The notes beneath the pieces were generated by a model. That model saw nothing but the letters and a program-made list of their open reading frames with translations. It did not search any database and was not told the DNA's origin. This document shows positions 8,014 to 17,697 of a DNA stretch of 64,000 nt, piece after piece; within the stretch, counting starts at the first letter, position 1; each line of letters begins with the position of its first letter. The translations under genes and the position numbers were made by a program. The stretch comes from Jhaorihella thermophila (GTDB lineage: Bacteria > Pseudomonadota > Alphaproteobacteria > Rhodobacterales > Rhodobacteraceae), in the NCBI RefSeq assembly GCF_900108275.1, contig NZ_FNVD01000006.1:124001-188000 (forward strand), written 5' to 3'.

Positions 8014-10500
8014 TCAGTCCAGCGTGCGTTCCACCGTTTCGCGCTCGAAGATCTCGATCACGTCGCCCTGGCGGATATCGTCGTAGTTCTCGAACGCCAT
8101 GCCGCATTCCTGACCCGACTGGACCTCGGCGACCTCGTCCTTGAACCGCTTGAGCGTCTTCAGCGTGCCTTCGTGGATCACCACGTTGTCGCGCAGCAGA
8201 CGCACCCCGGCCGAACGGCGGGCGACGCCTTCGGTGACCAGACAGCCGGCCACCTTGCCCACGCCCGAAACCTTGAAGACCTCCTTGATCTCGGCGTAAC
8301 CGATGAACTTTTCGCGCACCTCGGCCTCGAGCAGGCCGCTGGCGGCCTTCTTCACGTCGTCCACGAGGTCGTAGATCACGCTGTAATAACGGATCTCGAC
8401 GCCCTTCTGGTTGGCGGCCTGACGAGCCGGGGCGTTGGCGCGGACGTTGAAGCCGATGATCGGGGCGCCCGATGCCTCGGCCAGACCCACATCGGTTTCG
8501 GTGATCGCGCCCACGCCCGAATGCAGCACGCGCACGCGCACCTCTTCGTTGCCGATCTTCTCCAGCGCCTGGACGATCGCCTCGGCCGAACCCTGCACGT
8601 CGGCCTTGACCACCACGGGCAGTTCCTTGACGTTGGCATCCGCCTTGGCCTTGGCCAGGAGCTGATCCAGCGTCGTGCCGGCACCGGCGGCGGCGCGTTT
8701 TTCCTTGGCCTTTTCCTGCCTGTATTCGGCGATCTCGCGCGCCTGCGCCTCGTTTTCGACCACGTTCAGGATGTCGCCGGCCTCGGGCGTGCCCTGCAGG
8801 CCCAGCACCTCGACCGGAACCGACGGACCAGCTTTCTTGACGCGTTCGCCTTTGTCGTTCTCCATTGCGCGGACGCGGCCCCACTGTTCGCCCGCGACGA
8901 ACACGTCGCCCTGATGCAGCGTGCCCTTCTGGACCAGCACCGTCGCGACGGGCCCGCGGCCCACGTCCAGCTTCGCCTCGATCACCGCGCCCTCGGCCGG
9001 GCGGTCGGGATTGGCCTTGAGTTCCAGGATCTCCGCCTGAAGCGCGATCGCCTCGAGCAGCTCGTCGATGCCCTGGCCGGTCACGGCGGAGACTTCGACA
9101 TCCTGCACGTCGCCCGACAGCTTTTCGACGATCACTTCGTGCTGCAGCAGTTCGGTGCGCACCTTGTCGGGGTTCGCGGCCGGTTTGTCGATCTTGTTGA
9201 TCGCCACGATCATCGGAACGCCGGCGGCCTTGGCGTGGTTGATCGCCTCGATCGTCTGCGGCATCACCGAATCGTCCGCAGCGACAACCAGCACCACGAT
9301 ATCCGTCACCTGCGCCCCGCGCGACCGCATCGAGGTAAAGGCCGCGTGGCCCGGCGTGTCCAGGAAGGTCAGAACCTGCCCGTCCTTGGCCTTGACCTGA
9401 TAGGCGCCGATATGCTGCGTGATGCCGCCGGCTTCGCCCGAAGTGACGTTTGTGTTGCGGATCGCATCCAGCAGCGACGTCTTGCCGTGGTCCACATGGC
9501 CCATCACGGTGACGACCGGCGGGCGCGGCTTCAGATCCTCGGGCTTGTCCTCGATCTGCTGGATCACGTCCTCGACATCGGCATCCGACACGCGCACGGC
9601 CTTGTGACCGAATTCCTCGATGATGAGCTCCGCCGTATCGGCGTCGATCGACTGGTTCTGCGTGACCATCATGCCCATCTGCATCAGCGACTTGACCACG
9701 TCGGCCACGCGCTCGGCCATGCGGTTTGCCAGTTCGCTGACCACGATGGTTTCCGGCAGCTGAACCTCGCGGATCACCTTTTCGCGCTGCACCGGGCCGC
9801 CCATCGCCTTTTGCCGGGCGCGTTCCTGCTTGCGCTTCATCGCGGCCAGCGATTTCTGCCGGCCATCACCGCTGAGCGCCTGATTCAGCGTCAGCTTGCC
9901 GGAGCGGCGGCCGCCTTCGTCGCGCCCCTTGCCGCGGCGCTGCTCGCGTTCGCGTTCGGGCTTGCGGGCCGGTTGCGGCGCGGCCTTGGCGGCGGGCCGG
10001 GCCGAGTCCTGCGCCGGCGCGGTCTTGGCGGTCTGCTCGGCCTGAGCCGCACGGCGCGCGGCTTCTTCCGCCTCGCGGCGCTGGCGCTCTTCCTCTTCAG
10101 CCTTCCGCCGGGCGCGTTCCTCGGCCTCGCGCTGTTCGCGCTCCTTGGCCTCCTGCTCGGCGCGGCGGCGTTCCCGCTCTTCGGCACGCGCCTTTTCCTC
10201 GGCCGCACGGCGCGCGGCTTCCTCGGCCTCGCGGGCCTTGGCGGCCTGCAGCGCCTTCAGCCGGCGCTCCATTTCGGCATCCGAAATGCCCGCGGGGCGC
10301 TTGGACTTGTCGCCAGCCTTCGCGGTTTTTGCCGTTGGTGCGGTGGGCTTGGCTGCGCCGGGCTTGGGCACCACAACGCGTTTGCGCTTGGTTTCCACCA
10401 CGACGTTCTTGGTCCGTCCGTGGCTGAAGCTCTGTTTCACGCTACCCGAGCGCGCTCCGCCCCGCAGGCCCAATGTCTTTTTGCCGTCACTATCGCTCAT
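8014..10500 (-). CDS. infB: Translation initiation factor IF-2
   Basis: 828 residues from the ATG at 10500 ([14 protein letters not shown], the usual alphaproteobacterial N-terminus). IF-2 is the GTPase that places initiator tRNA on the 30S subunit and promotes subunit joining. The N-terminal third is a highly charged Ala/Arg/Glu/Lys helical region (about residues 50-200) with KR-rich patches. The GTPase domain has G1 GHVDHGKT near residue 336, then DTPGHAAF and NKIDKP, followed by the beta-barrel domains II-IV ending [16 protein letters not shown]. Last gene of the rimP-nusA-ylxR-infB operon; 8 bases separate it from ylxR. Its N-terminal low-complexity DNA produces long non-coding reading frames on the other strand. 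Confidence 0.97.
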   Translation of the reverse strand: MSDSDGKKTLGLRGGARSGSVKQSFSHGRTKNVVVETKRKRVVVPKPGAAKPTAPTAKTAKAGDKSKRPAGISDAEMERRLKALQAAKAREAEEAARRAAEEKARAEERERRRAEQEAKEREQREAEERARRKAEEEERQRREAEEAARRAAQAEQTAKTAPAQDSARPAAKAAPQPARKPEREREQRRGKGRDEGGRRSGKLTLNQALSGDGRQKSLAAMKRKQERARQKAMGGPVQREKVIREVQLPETIVVSELANRMAERVADVVKSLMQMGMMVTQNQSIDADTAELIIEEFGHKAVRVSDADVEDVIQQIEDKPEDLKPRPPVVTVMGHVDHGKTSLLDAIRNTNVTSGEAGGITQHIGAYQVKAKDGQVLTFLDTPGHAAFTSMRSRGAQVTDIVVLVVAADDSVMPQTIEAINHAKAAGVPMIVAINKIDKPAANPDKVRTELLQHEVIVEKLSGDVQDVEVSAVTGQGIDELLEAIALQAEILELKANPDRPAEGAVIEAKLDVGRGPVATVLVQKGTLHQGDVFVAGEQWGRVRAMENDKGERVKKAGPSVPVEVLGLQGTPEAGDILNVVENEAQAREIAEYRQEKAKEKRAAAGAGTTLDQLLAKAKADANVKELPVVVKADVQGSAEAIVQALEKIGNEEVRVRVLHSGVGAITETDVGLAEASGAPIIGFNVRANAPARQAANQKGVEIRYYSVIYDLVDDVKKAASGLLEAEVREKFIGYAEIKEVFKVSGVGKVAGCLVTEGVARRSAGVRLLRDNVVIHEGTLKTLKRFKDEVAEVQSGQECGMAFENYDDIRQGDVIEIFERETVERTLD

Positions 10501-10508
10501 AAAGCTAC

Positions 10509-11132
10509 TTACCCTTCCGCGCGGCCCTTGCCGCCGTCTTTCCATCCGCGCACAGCACGCAGGCGTTGCGCTTCCTCTACAACACGTTTGCCGAGTCCAC
10601 CAGAGGCGAGCGCCGCATGTATCACGGTTTGACGCCCAAATGCCATGCCCAGTTCCTCTGCCGTCAGCCAGCCGATGTATCGGCCGCGATACGGCGTGCT
10701 CAGCTTCGACTTGCCACGCGCCGATCCGTCCATCGCCTGGATCAGCACATGCGCCCGGCCCTGATCGAGCCAGGACTTGACCTTTTCATAGCCCGCCACC
10801 GCATCGCCGGACTTGCGCGCCAGGCTGATGAGGTCCACCACGCGGCGCGCCAGCTGACGCTCGATCTCGTCCACCATGCCATCGGGCACGGTGACCGGCC
10901 GCTTGAAGCCGCGCGCGAACAGCCGCTTGGCCACCGCCTTTTCCAGCGCGGCGCGATCGGCCGACACATAGACCCCGCGCCCCGGCAGCTTGCCCGCGAT
11001 GTCGGGCACGACCACGCCGTCCGGCGTCGCCACGAACCGGATCAGCCTCGCCTTGGGCTGAACCTCGCCCGTGACGATGCATTTCCGCTCGGGCCCGTCC
11101 GACCGTTCCTTTTTCGCGCCGCCGCGGCTCAT
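10509..11132 (-). CDS. YlxR/RnpM-like RNA-binding protein with C-terminal L7Ae-like region
   Basis: 207 residues. The N-terminal DUF448/YlxR domain is clear: RKCIVTGE at residues 17-24, [10 protein letters not shown] and [16 protein letters not shown]. The C-terminal half ([21 protein letters not shown]...) resembles the L7Ae/YlxQ-type RNA-binding fold, so this looks like the fused YlxR-YlxQ form common in alphaproteobacteria. YlxR proteins bind nucleic acid; the Gram-positive relative modulates RNase P. It sits between nusA and infB as expected, 24 bases after nusA and 8 before infB. Exact role here is inferred from context. Confidence 0.9.
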   Translation of the reverse strand: MSRGGAKKERSDGPERKCIVTGEVQPKARLIRFVATPDGVVVPDIAGKLPGRGVYVSADRAALEKAVAKRLFARGFKRPVTVPDGMVDEIERQLARRVVDLISLARKSGDAVAGYEKVKSWLDQGRAHVLIQAMDGSARGKSKLSTPYRGRYIGWLTAEELGMAFGRQTVIHAALASGGLGKRVVEEAQRLRAVRGWKDGGKGRAEG

Positions 11133-11156
11133 GCCGGCTGCTCCCGGGGCCTGCGA

Positions 11157-12839
11157 TCAGGCCCCGGCCTCCTCGGCGGTTTCCTCAGCCTCGGCGTCTT
11201 CCTCGTCCGCCTCCAGATCCGCCGGATCGACCCAGCCCAGCTGGACCCGTGCGGTCATGACGAGATTTTGCGCCTCTTCCAGCGATACGTCAAAGGGTTC
11301 GAGAATGCCGTCATCCTTGACCCGTTCGCCGTCCACCGTGGTCCAGCCGCCGGCCAGCTCCCAGTCGGCGCAGGTGGCAAAGTCCTCGAGCGTCTTGATC
11401 CCTTCCTTGGCCAGCGCCTCGATCATCTGGGGGCTGAGGCCCTCGAATTCAATCAGGCTGTCCTCGGCGCCCAGTTCGCGGGCATGTTCGATCGCCTTGC
11501 GGGCCTGCTCGTCCAGATAGTCGCGGGCACGCGCCTGCAATTCGCGGGCGGTGTCCTCGTCCACGCCGTCGATGACCAGCAGCTCGTCAAGGTCCACATA
11601 GGCGACTTCCTCGAGGCTGGTGAAGCCTTCCGACACCAGCAGCTGAGCGAAGAATTCGTCCAGATCCAGCGTGTCCATGAACAGCTTGGTGCGTTCCTCG
11701 AACTCCTTCTGACGGCGGGCGCTTTCCTCGGCCTCGGTCAGAATGTCGATGTCCAGACCCGTCAGCTGCGACGCCAGACGCACGTTCTGACCACGGCGGC
11801 CGATGGCCAGGGACAGCTGGTCCTCGGGCACGACCACCTCGATCCGGCCGGCATCCTCGTCCAGCACCACCTTGGACACCTCGGCCGGCTGCAGCGCGTT
11901 CACCAAGAAGGTGGGCAGATCCTCCGACCACGGGATGATGTCGATCTTTTCGCCCTGAAGCTCGTTCACCACGGCCTGCACCCGGCTGCCGCGCATGCCG
12001 ACACAGGCGCCGACCGGATCGATCGAACCGTCATGGCTGACCACCGCGATCTTGGCCCGGCTGCCGGGGTCGCGGGCGACGGCCTTGATCTCGATGATGC
12101 CGTCATAGATTTCCGGCACTTCCATCTTGAACAGCTCGGCCATGAATTCGGGCGCGGTGCGCGACAGGAAGATCTGCGGCCCGCGCGTCTCGCGCCGGAC
12201 GTCCTTGACATAGGCGCGGATCCGGTCGTTCGGACGATAGCTTTCGCGGCCGATCTTTTCGTTGCGGCGCAGGATCGCCTCGCCCCGGCCCACGTCCACG
12301 ATGACGTTGCCGTATTCCTCGCGCTTGACGACGCCGTTGATGATGGTGCCGATGCGGTCCTTGAACTCTTCATACTGCCGGTCGCGCTCGGCCTCTCGGA
12401 CCTTCTGCAGGATCACCTGCTTGGCGCTCTGCGCGCCGATCCGGCTCATGTCTACCGGCGGGATCTCTTCCTGGAAGATGTCGCCCACCTGCGGCCCGCC
12501 CGAAAAATCCTCGATCGGCTGGCCGTCGCGCAGCCACACCGCGCGCCCGTCCTTGCTGGGCTCGAAATAGGCGCGGGCCTGATCCACGGTCATCTCGGCC
12601 TGGTAGTTCTCCATATCCTCTTCTTCGACCACGGTGCGCACGCGGGTAAAGGTCGCCCGGCCGGTCTTGCGGTCGATCGACACGCGAATGTCCATCTCGC
12701 TTCCGTAACGGCTCTTCGCCGCGCGGGCGAGGCTTTCCTCCATCGCCTGGATCACCAGATCCGGGTCGATCATCTTTTCGCGCGCCACCGCCTCGGCGGT
12801 CTGCAGCAGCTCCAGCTGGTTGGCAGAGGTGATTGCCAT
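11157..12839 (-). CDS. nusA: Transcription termination/antitermination protein NusA
   Basis: 560 residues. It binds RNA polymerase and nascent RNA and controls pausing, hairpin-dependent termination and antitermination. Visible order: N-terminal polymerase-binding domain ([18 protein letters not shown]), S1 domain around residues 135-200, KH1 and KH2 ([28 protein letters not shown]), then helix-hairpin-helix-like acidic repeats around residues 370-520 and a very acidic tail. Start overlaps the rimP stop by one base (TGATG), so translation is coupled. NusA may regulate its own operon through the leader terminator upstream of rimP; that is inference. Confidence 0.97.
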   Translation of the reverse strand: MAITSANQLELLQTAEAVAREKMIDPDLVIQAMEESLARAAKSRYGSEMDIRVSIDRKTGRATFTRVRTVVEEEDMENYQAEMTVDQARAYFEPSKDGRAVWLRDGQPIEDFSGGPQVGDIFQEEIPPVDMSRIGAQSAKQVILQKVREAERDRQYEEFKDRIGTIINGVVKREEYGNVIVDVGRGEAILRRNEKIGRESYRPNDRIRAYVKDVRRETRGPQIFLSRTAPEFMAELFKMEVPEIYDGIIEIKAVARDPGSRAKIAVVSHDGSIDPVGACVGMRGSRVQAVVNELQGEKIDIIPWSEDLPTFLVNALQPAEVSKVVLDEDAGRIEVVVPEDQLSLAIGRRGQNVRLASQLTGLDIDILTEAEESARRQKEFEERTKLFMDTLDLDEFFAQLLVSEGFTSLEEVAYVDLDELLVIDGVDEDTARELQARARDYLDEQARKAIEHARELGAEDSLIEFEGLSPQMIEALAKEGIKTLEDFATCADWELAGGWTTVDGERVKDDGILEPFDVSLEEAQNLVMTARVQLGWVDPADLEADEEDAEAEETAEEAGA

Positions 12840-13444
12840 CAGTCGTCCTCCTTCCCGGACCCTTCGGTTTCGGTCTCGATCTCGTCAAACTTGGTTTCGT
12901 CGATTGCGCCGGTGGCCTTGCGGGCCTTCAGCATGTCGCGGATCAGGTCGTCGGTCAGCACCAGCTTGGCGTCCGACAGCCAGTCGAATTTCAGCCCGAT
13001 CGTCACTGTGCCCTCGCCCGATCCCGGCGCCGCCACGTTGATCAGCACCTCGTCGCCCTCGACACCCGCCAGAACACCGCGAAACCGGCGGCGACTGTCG
13101 ATCGGCTGGTTCGTCTCGATCTTCGCCTCATAGCCCTCGAAGGCCTCGAAATCCTTCAGCCGGGTCAGCGGGCGGTCGATGCCGGGGCTGGAGACCTCCA
13201 GCGTGTAGGCATCCAGGATCGGATCCTCGACATCCAGAACCGCGCCCACCGCATTGGAAATCTCGGCGCAGTCATCCACTTCGATCCCGCCCTCGGGCCG
13301 GTCGGCCATGATCTGCAGCGTCGTGGCCTTGCCCGACATCAGCCGCACGCGCACCAGCTCGAACCCCATGTCCTCGATGACGGGGGTGATGATCTCGGCC
13401 AGGCGCCGGTCGATGGCGGATTTGGCGATCAGGTCGTTGGTCAT
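12839..13444 (-). CDS. rimP: Ribosome maturation factor RimP
   Basis: 201 residues, slightly longer than the enterobacterial protein but normal for this group because of an acidic C-terminal extension ([12 protein letters not shown]). RimP helps assemble the 30S subunit. Motifs: [20 protein letters not shown] and [19 protein letters not shown], the latter being the family signature near residues 98-116. First gene of the operon with nusA. It starts only 12 bases after the end of an intrinsic terminator in its own leader, so its expression probably depends on read-through. Confidence 0.96.
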   Translation of the reverse strand: MTNDLIAKSAIDRRLAEIITPVIEDMGFELVRVRLMSGKATTLQIMADRPEGGIEVDDCAEISNAVGAVLDVEDPILDAYTLEVSSPGIDRPLTRLKDFEAFEGYEAKIETNQPIDSRRRFRGVLAGVEGDEVLINVAAPGSGEGTVTIGLKFDWLSDAKLVLTDDLIRDMLKARKATGAIDETKFDEIETETEGSGKEDD

Positions 13445-13456
13445 TCTGTTCCAGAC

Positions 13457-13481
13457 ACAAAAAAACGGGCCCGCGGCCCGT
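13457..13481 (-). terminator. Intrinsic terminator/attenuator in the rimP leader
   Basis: Minus strand: 7-bp stem ACGGGCC / GGCCCGT with a 3-base loop, followed by a run of seven T residues. It ends 12 bases before the rimP start and lies about 50 bases after the candidate transcription start from the promoter at 13538-13566. It could also end transcripts from the solute-binding gene upstream, but a promoter lies between the two. Confidence 0.8.
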
Positions 13482-13537
13482 CACAACGTTTCCGGTGGAG
13501 CCTCGGGTGTGGACCCCAAGGCGCCGCTGTTGAAGCC

Positions 13538-13566
13538 CATATAGGCCGTTGTCCGCGACTCTGCAA
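13538..13566 (-). promoter_or_regulatory. Candidate promoter of the rimP-nusA-ylxR-infB operon
   Basis: Minus strand TTGCAG (13566-13561), 17-base spacer, TATATG (13543-13538). Predicted start is near 13531, giving an 87-base leader. The leader contains a second hairpin, CCUUGGG paired with CCCGAGG (plus-strand span about 13501-13521), then the terminator. Confidence 0.55.
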
Positions 13567-13572
13567 GCCCTG

Positions 13573-13624
13573 CTTCTTTCTGGTCCCAAATACCCTCGCC
13601 GAAGGCATCGCGCCGCAGGCGCGA
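13573..13624. repeat. Dispersed intergenic repeat, copy A, with adjacent hairpin
   Basis: The 23-bp core at 13573-13595 begins CTTCTTTCTGG and ends AAATACCC; it is identical to the copy at 62496-62518 and differs by one base from the copy at 33123-33145. A 7-bp hairpin (TCGCGCC-GCA-GGCGCGA, 13608-13624) follows, just beyond the end of the solute-binding gene. Confidence 0.75.
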
Positions 13625-13633
13625 TTCTCGCCC

Positions 13634-14479
13634 TCAGCCGACCCACCACCGCTCGGCGATGCGGAAGTCGTCCAGCGGCGCGCGCGTCCCGATGGCCTTC
13701 GGCACGCCCAGCCCCGCGCGGGCGGCAAGCGCCATGTTGTCGCGCGAAGGGTGGTAGAAGAACTCTCCGCGCTCCAGCAGCCCGTCCGGCTGCGGCAACG
13801 CCGCCACATCCACGAATCCATCGCGCAGGGCCTCGGCCCGCACGCCCGGATCCGGGATCACCACAATCTCGAACTCATCGACCCAGCCCGCGCTGCCCGC
13901 ACGATAATGCCCCTCGACCTTGCGGCCCAGGAAATGCCGACCGGCATCGGCGCGCACGGTGCGATAGGCGCCTGTGCCCACGGCCTGCGACAACTCGCCC
14001 GCCACATGACCACCCGGCGCCACGATCAGGGCCGAATCAGCCAGCAACAACGGTAGTTGCGGATTGCCCTCGCGCAGCGAGATGCGCAGAACGCCGGACT
14101 CTTCGGCCTCGATCCGCGCGCCCCGCAACGCGGGCGATTCATGCGCGACGAGCGACTCGGCCACGTCCCGCGCCACCAGCCGCCGCCCGTCGTGAAACCT
14201 CACCCCTTCGTGCAAGGTGAACAGCCAGTCCCGCGCGTCCGGGCCGCACTGCCAGCTCTTCGCCAGTTCGCCGCGCAGCACGCCGTCGGGCGCGACCTCG
14301 GTCAGTGTGTCGAACACGGCCGCCCGCGCCACGGCGCAGAGGCTGCTGTCGTCGCGCGGCACCGCCAGACGCAACCGTCCGCCGGGCCGGGGCGTGGCTG
14401 CCAGCGACACGCCCGAGGCCGCCAGCAGCGCCGCGGCGGCACCCGAGGTGAACAGGGCGCGGCGGTCGATCCGGCTCAT
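13634..14479 (-). CDS. Short family-5-like solute-binding protein, possible Tat substrate
   Basis: 281 residues from the ATG at 14479, which has GGAGGAG upstream and overlaps the pip stop (ATGA). The N-terminus [20 protein letters not shown] resembles a twin-arginine signal. The body matches the first half of peptide/nickel-type (SBP_bac_5) binding proteins: DTLTEVAPDGVLRGELAKSW, FTLHEGVRFHDGRRLVARDV, ending WWVG. Normal members have 480-550 residues, so about the C-terminal half is missing. No permease or ATPase genes are adjacent. It may be a compact lineage-specific form or a relic; the intact frame and good start argue against simple decay. Confidence 0.75.
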   Translation of the reverse strand: MSRIDRRALFTSGAAAALLAASGVSLAATPRPGGRLRLAVPRDDSSLCAVARAAVFDTLTEVAPDGVLRGELAKSWQCGPDARDWLFTLHEGVRFHDGRRLVARDVAESLVAHESPALRGARIEAEESGVLRISLREGNPQLPLLLADSALIVAPGGHVAGELSQAVGTGAYRTVRADAGRHFLGRKVEGHYRAGSAGWVDEFEIVVIPDPGVRAEALRDGFVDVAALPQPDGLLERGEFFYHPSRDNMALAARAGLGVPKAIGTRAPLDDFRIAERWWVG

Positions 14480-15453
14480 GCCAGCTCCTCCGCCAGCGCG
14501 TCCATCTCGCGGACCAGTTCGGCGCTGATCCCGGGCTCCGACAGCGCGTGCCCTGCGTTGCGCACCATCTTCAACCGCCCCGCGGGCCACAGCTCGTTCA
14601 ACCGCCAGGCCGAGACCGGCGGGCAGATCATGTCATAGCGCCCTTGCACGATCACGCCGGGGATATGCGAAATCCGGCTCATGTCGGCAAGGATCTGCCC
14701 GTCGCGTTCGAGAAACGCCTTGTTGTGGAAATAGTGATTCTCCAACCGGGCAAAGGCGCGGGCATAGTCCGGCGGGCCTTCCCCGGCCTGCCCGTTGGAA
14801 TGGATCGAGGCCAGCGCGTTCTCCCAGTGCGACCAGGCGCGCGCATATCTGACCTCTTCGCCCATGTTTCCGGAAAAAAGCCGCCGGTGATAGGCCGCGA
14901 TCAGGTCGTGGCGCTCGGCCTCGGGGATGGGGGCCACGAACCGCGCCCACTGTTCGGGCCAGAACCGCCCGGCGCCGCCGCCATAGAACCAGTCAAGTTC
15001 CGCCTGGGTGGCCAGGAACACTCCGCGCAGCACGAGCCGCATCACCCGGTCCGGGTGGGCCTGCGCATAGACCAGCGCCAGCGTCGCCCCCCAGCTTCCG
15101 CCAAAGGCGATCCAGCGGTCGATCCCGAGGACCACCCGGATTCGCTCGATGTCATCAACCAGATGCCAGGTCGTATTGTCCTTGACCGACGCGTGCGGGC
15201 GCGACCGGCCGCATCCGCGCTGGTCGAACAGCACGACGCGATAGACGCGGGGGTCGAAATAGCGGCGCATCGCCGGGCTGCATCCGCCGCCGGGGCCGCC
15301 ATGCAGAACGACGACCGGGATCCCGCGCGGATTGCCGCATTGCTCCACGTAGATGTGATGACCCTGCCCGACATCCACCATGCGCTGATCGAAAGGGTCG
15401 ATCGGCGGATGCAGATATTGCACTGCGCGCTTTTGATCCGGGTATTTGTCCAT
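14476..15453 (-). CDS. pip: Proline iminopeptidase
   Basis: 325 residues, alpha/beta hydrolase of peptidase family S33 that removes N-terminal proline from peptides in the cytoplasm. Oxyanion motif HGGPGGG at residues 51-57, nucleophile Ser120 in GGSWG, likely Asp274 (GRYDM) and His302 (NAGHA) complete the triad. The typical motif FDQRGCGRS is at residues 76-84. The start lies in the 49-base gap divergent from ubiG. Its stop overlaps the start of the solute-binding protein, so the two are translationally coupled; both could relate to peptide use. Confidence 0.95.
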   Translation of the reverse strand: MDKYPDQKRAVQYLHPPIDPFDQRMVDVGQGHHIYVEQCGNPRGIPVVVLHGGPGGGCSPAMRRYFDPRVYRVVLFDQRGCGRSRPHASVKDNTTWHLVDDIERIRVVLGIDRWIAFGGSWGATLALVYAQAHPDRVMRLVLRGVFLATQAELDWFYGGGAGRFWPEQWARFVAPIPEAERHDLIAAYHRRLFSGNMGEEVRYARAWSHWENALASIHSNGQAGEGPPDYARAFARLENHYFHNKAFLERDGQILADMSRISHIPGVIVQGRYDMICPPVSAWRLNELWPAGRLKMVRNAGHALSEPGISAELVREMDALAEELA

Positions 15454-15502
15454 TACTGACCTATATAAGCCGCAACCGATAAAACAGCGAACGGAGCCCG
15501 GA

Positions 15503-16249
15503 ATGCAAGCGCCTCAGTTCACCGTCGATCCCGCCGAGGTCGCCAAGTTCGAGGCGATGGCCGCCGAATGGTGGGATCCGCACGGCAAGTTCAAGCCGCT
15601 GCACATGCTGAACCCTTGCCGGCTGGACTATATCACGACGCAGATCGCCGGCGAGTTCAGCCGCGATTTGTCGCAGCCCCGCCCGTTCGAGGGACTCCGG
15701 CTGCTCGACATCGGCTGCGGTGGCGGCCTGCTGAGCGAGCCCATGGCGAGACTTGGCGCGCAGGTGGTGGGCGCGGATGCCGCCGAAGGCAACCTGCCCG
15801 TCGCCCGGATCCATGCCGAACGATCCGGACTTGTGATCGACTATCGCCACACCACGGCCGAGGCGCTGGCCGAAGCGGGCGAGACCTTCGACGTGGTGCT
15901 GAACATGGAAGTGGTCGAGCACGTCGCCGACCCGCTGGCCTATCTCACGGCCTGCCGGCAACTGGTCAGGCCGGGGGGGGTGCATCTGTGTTCCACGATC
16001 AACCGAACGGCCAAGTCCTTTGCCGCAGCGATCGTCGGCGCGGAATACGTCATGCGCTGGTTGCCGCGCGGCACGCATGATTGGTCGAAATTCATCACGC
16101 CGGATGAACTGTACGACCTGCTGCGCCGGGCCGGGTTCGAGCCGGTGGACCGCAAGGGGTTCGTGTTCAACCCCATTTCCTGGCAATGGCGCCTGTCCGA
16201 CCGCGATCTGAGCGTGAACTACGTCACCGCCAGCGTCGTTCCCGGCTGA
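15503..16249 (+). CDS. ubiG: Ubiquinone biosynthesis O-methyltransferase UbiG
   Basis: 248 residues from the ATG at 15503, which has GGAG 7 bases upstream; an upstream in-frame TTG at 15446 would overlap pip and gives an unusual extension. UbiG carries out both O-methylations in ubiquinone synthesis using SAM. Motif [20 protein letters not shown] is at about residues 67-85, and the conserved MEVVEHV and [10 protein letters not shown] are present. Length agrees with the family (about 240-250). Monocistronic, followed by a repeat/hairpin and convergent marR. Confidence 0.96.
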   Translation: MQAPQFTVDPAEVAKFEAMAAEWWDPHGKFKPLHMLNPCRLDYITTQIAGEFSRDLSQPRPFEGLRLLDIGCGGGLLSEPMARLGAQVVGADAAEGNLPVARIHAERSGLVIDYRHTTAEALAEAGETFDVVLNMEVVEHVADPLAYLTACRQLVRPGGVHLCSTINRTAKSFAAAIVGAEYVMRWLPRGTHDWSKFITPDELYDLLRRAGFEPVDRKGFVFNPISWQWRLSDRDLSVNYVTASVVPG

Positions 16250-16307
16250 GCGCGGCCGGCGGCGGAGCGCGGGGCCTCTCCCGTCGCGCCGGAGGCCCGC
16301 CATGGTT

Positions 16308-16358
16308 GCGAGGGGCTCTGCCCCTCGCGCTCCCCGGAGTATTTTCGGCAAGATGAAG
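16308..16358. repeat. Dispersed intergenic repeat, copy B, with 9-bp hairpin
   Basis: Hairpin GCGAGGGGC-TCT-GCCCCTCGC (16308-16328) is followed by the 23-bp core at 16336-16358, which reads GGAGTATTTT...AAGATGAAG on the plus strand, the opposite orientation to the other copies. It differs by one base from the copy at 40763-40785. Located between the convergent ubiG and marR genes. Confidence 0.75.
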
Positions 16359-16409
16359 GAGCGGGGGTCGGAGAGTTCCGGCCTCCGGTCCGCCCGCCCC
16401 TGCGAAGCG

Positions 16410-16853
16410 CTAGTCGAGGCTTTCCAGGCGCAATCTCAGGTCGCGCAGCACGGGCAGCACCGCGCGCACCCGAGCCACGCCGAGATCCCCCACCAGTTCG
16501 TCGATCAACGGGGCAATGACGGAAATAGCCTGATCGCGCGCGCGGCGCCCGGCCGGGCTGATCGCGACCAACTTGCGGCGCGCGTCGTCCCAGTCGGGGC
16601 GGATATGCACGTAACCGGCCCATTCCAGTTTGTTGAGCGTGTTGGTCATCGCCCCGCGCGTGACGTGGAACACGTCGGCCAGCTGCGCGGGCGTGCGTTC
16701 GTCGGCGACGAAGGCCAGGTGATTCAGAACCGAGAAATGCGAAATCTCCATGCCCTTGGGCAGCACCCGGCTGAGCCGGTTCCTGAGGAGCTGATCGGCG
16801 GTCAGAATCTCGCTGAAGAGCGCGACCGCCAGGGCGTGGGGTTCGTCATTCAT
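16410..16853 (-). CDS. MarR-family transcriptional regulator
   Basis: 147 residues. The winged helix-turn-helix is at about residues 40-105 with the typical TPAQLADVFHVTRGAMTNTLNKLE recognition region (split here: TPAQLADVF, then VTRGAMTNTLNKLE) and the wing sequence DWDDARRKLVAISPAGR. Such proteins act as dimeric repressors that respond to small ligands. Target genes are not evident. It lies 13 bases after the nitrilase-family gene on the same strand, so it is likely the last gene of the comF-grxC-nitrilase operon. Confidence 0.92.
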   Translation of the reverse strand: MNDEPHALAVALFSEILTADQLLRNRLSRVLPKGMEISHFSVLNHLAFVADERTPAQLADVFHVTRGAMTNTLNKLEWAGYVHIRPDWDDARRKLVAISPAGRRARDQAISVIAPLIDELVGDLGVARVRAVLPVLRDLRLRLESLD

Positions 16854-16866
16854 GGGCTCTGGCCGA

Positions 16867-17697
16867 TCATGGACCGCGAAAGGGTCGGATGTGGCTCAGC
16901 GACGGTACGCGCCGCCGGGCTTCGTCCACTGCTTTATCATCCATGTCGGAAATGTGAACGCCCGGTTCGGTTCCGGCATCCACGACCACCTCGCCCCACG
17001 GGGCAACGGCCAAGCTGTGGCCATGGGTTCGGCGGGGACGGCCGCGGCTGATCGGGTGATTGCCGGTCTGGGCCGGCGCCAGCACCCAGCAGCCGTTCTC
17101 GATCGCGCGGGCGCGCAGGAGCGGCTCCCAGTGCGCCGCGCCGGTGACCGGCGAGAACGCCGCGGGAACCGTCAGGATCCGCGCCCCGGCTCGCGCCAGC
17201 GCCTGGTGCAGATGCGGAAAGCGGATATCATAGCAGACGGTCATCCCTACCCGCCCGAACGGCGTGTCAGCCACCACCGCCCGGTCGCCGGGCCGGTAGC
17301 CGTCCGATTCGCGAAAGGTTTCCTCGGGCGTCACATCGACGTCGAACATGTGGATCTTGTCATAGCGCGCGATGATCGACCCGTCCGGCCCGATCAGGAA
17401 GGACCGGTTCGCGAACCGCCCGTCCGAGTCGTCGGTCTTCAGCGCCAGAGAACCGATCAGCAGCCAGATCCCCAGATCCGACGCCTGCGCCCGCAGCGCG
17501 GCCAGCGTGGGGTCGTCGGCCTCGTGGCGCAGAACCTCGCTCTGATGGCTGCGACTGTTGGAGACGCAGTTCGTAACCTCGGGCGTGAGCACGAAGCGCG
17601 CGCCCTGCCCGGCCGCCTGCGCCACAAAGCCCATGGTCTGTTCCAGGTTGGCTGTCGGGTCATCGCCCGAGCACAATTGGACCAGCGCCGTTCGCAT
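16867..17697 (-). CDS. Carbon-nitrogen hydrolase (nitrilase superfamily, Nit-like)
   Basis: 276 residues from the ATG at 17697, which shares its A with the grxC stop (TGATG). The catalytic triad is visible: Glu in LTPEVTN (about residue 40), Lys in RYDKIHMFDVD (about residue 113) and Cys in VCYDIRFP (about residue 154). The fold and the Asp-rich IHMFDVDVTPEETFRES region resemble Nit1/NitFhit amidases that repair deaminated glutathione (omega-amidase-like). Its coupling to a glutaredoxin gene fits a role in thiol metabolism, but that link is inference. Confidence 0.93.
   Translation of the reverse strand: MRTALVQLCSGDDPTANLEQTMGFVAQAAGQGARFVLTPEVTNCVSNSRSHQSEVLRHEADDPTLAALRAQASDLGIWLLIGSLALKTDDSDGRFANRSFLIGPDGSIIARYDKIHMFDVDVTPEETFRESDGYRPGDRAVVADTPFGRVGMTVCYDIRFPHLHQALARAGARILTVPAAFSPVTGAAHWEPLLRARAIENGCWVLAPAQTGNHPISRGRPRRTHGHSLAVAPWGEVVVDAGTEPGVHISDMDDKAVDEARRRVPSLSHIRPFRGP

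Noticed and set aside
8014-8060. Terminator at 7967-7995 as the end of infB
   Set aside because: Its T run is on the plus strand only; minus-strand transcripts would read the hairpin without T residues.
13482-13537. Possible tRNA or SRP RNA in the rimP leader
   Set aside because: No cloverleaf, T-loop or CCA-proximal pattern, and no SRP core motif; a hairpin leader before an attenuator explains it better.
15446-15502. Earlier ubiG start at a TTG (15446)
   Set aside because: It would overlap the pip start and lacks a ribosome site; the ATG at 15503 has GGAG and gives the usual length.
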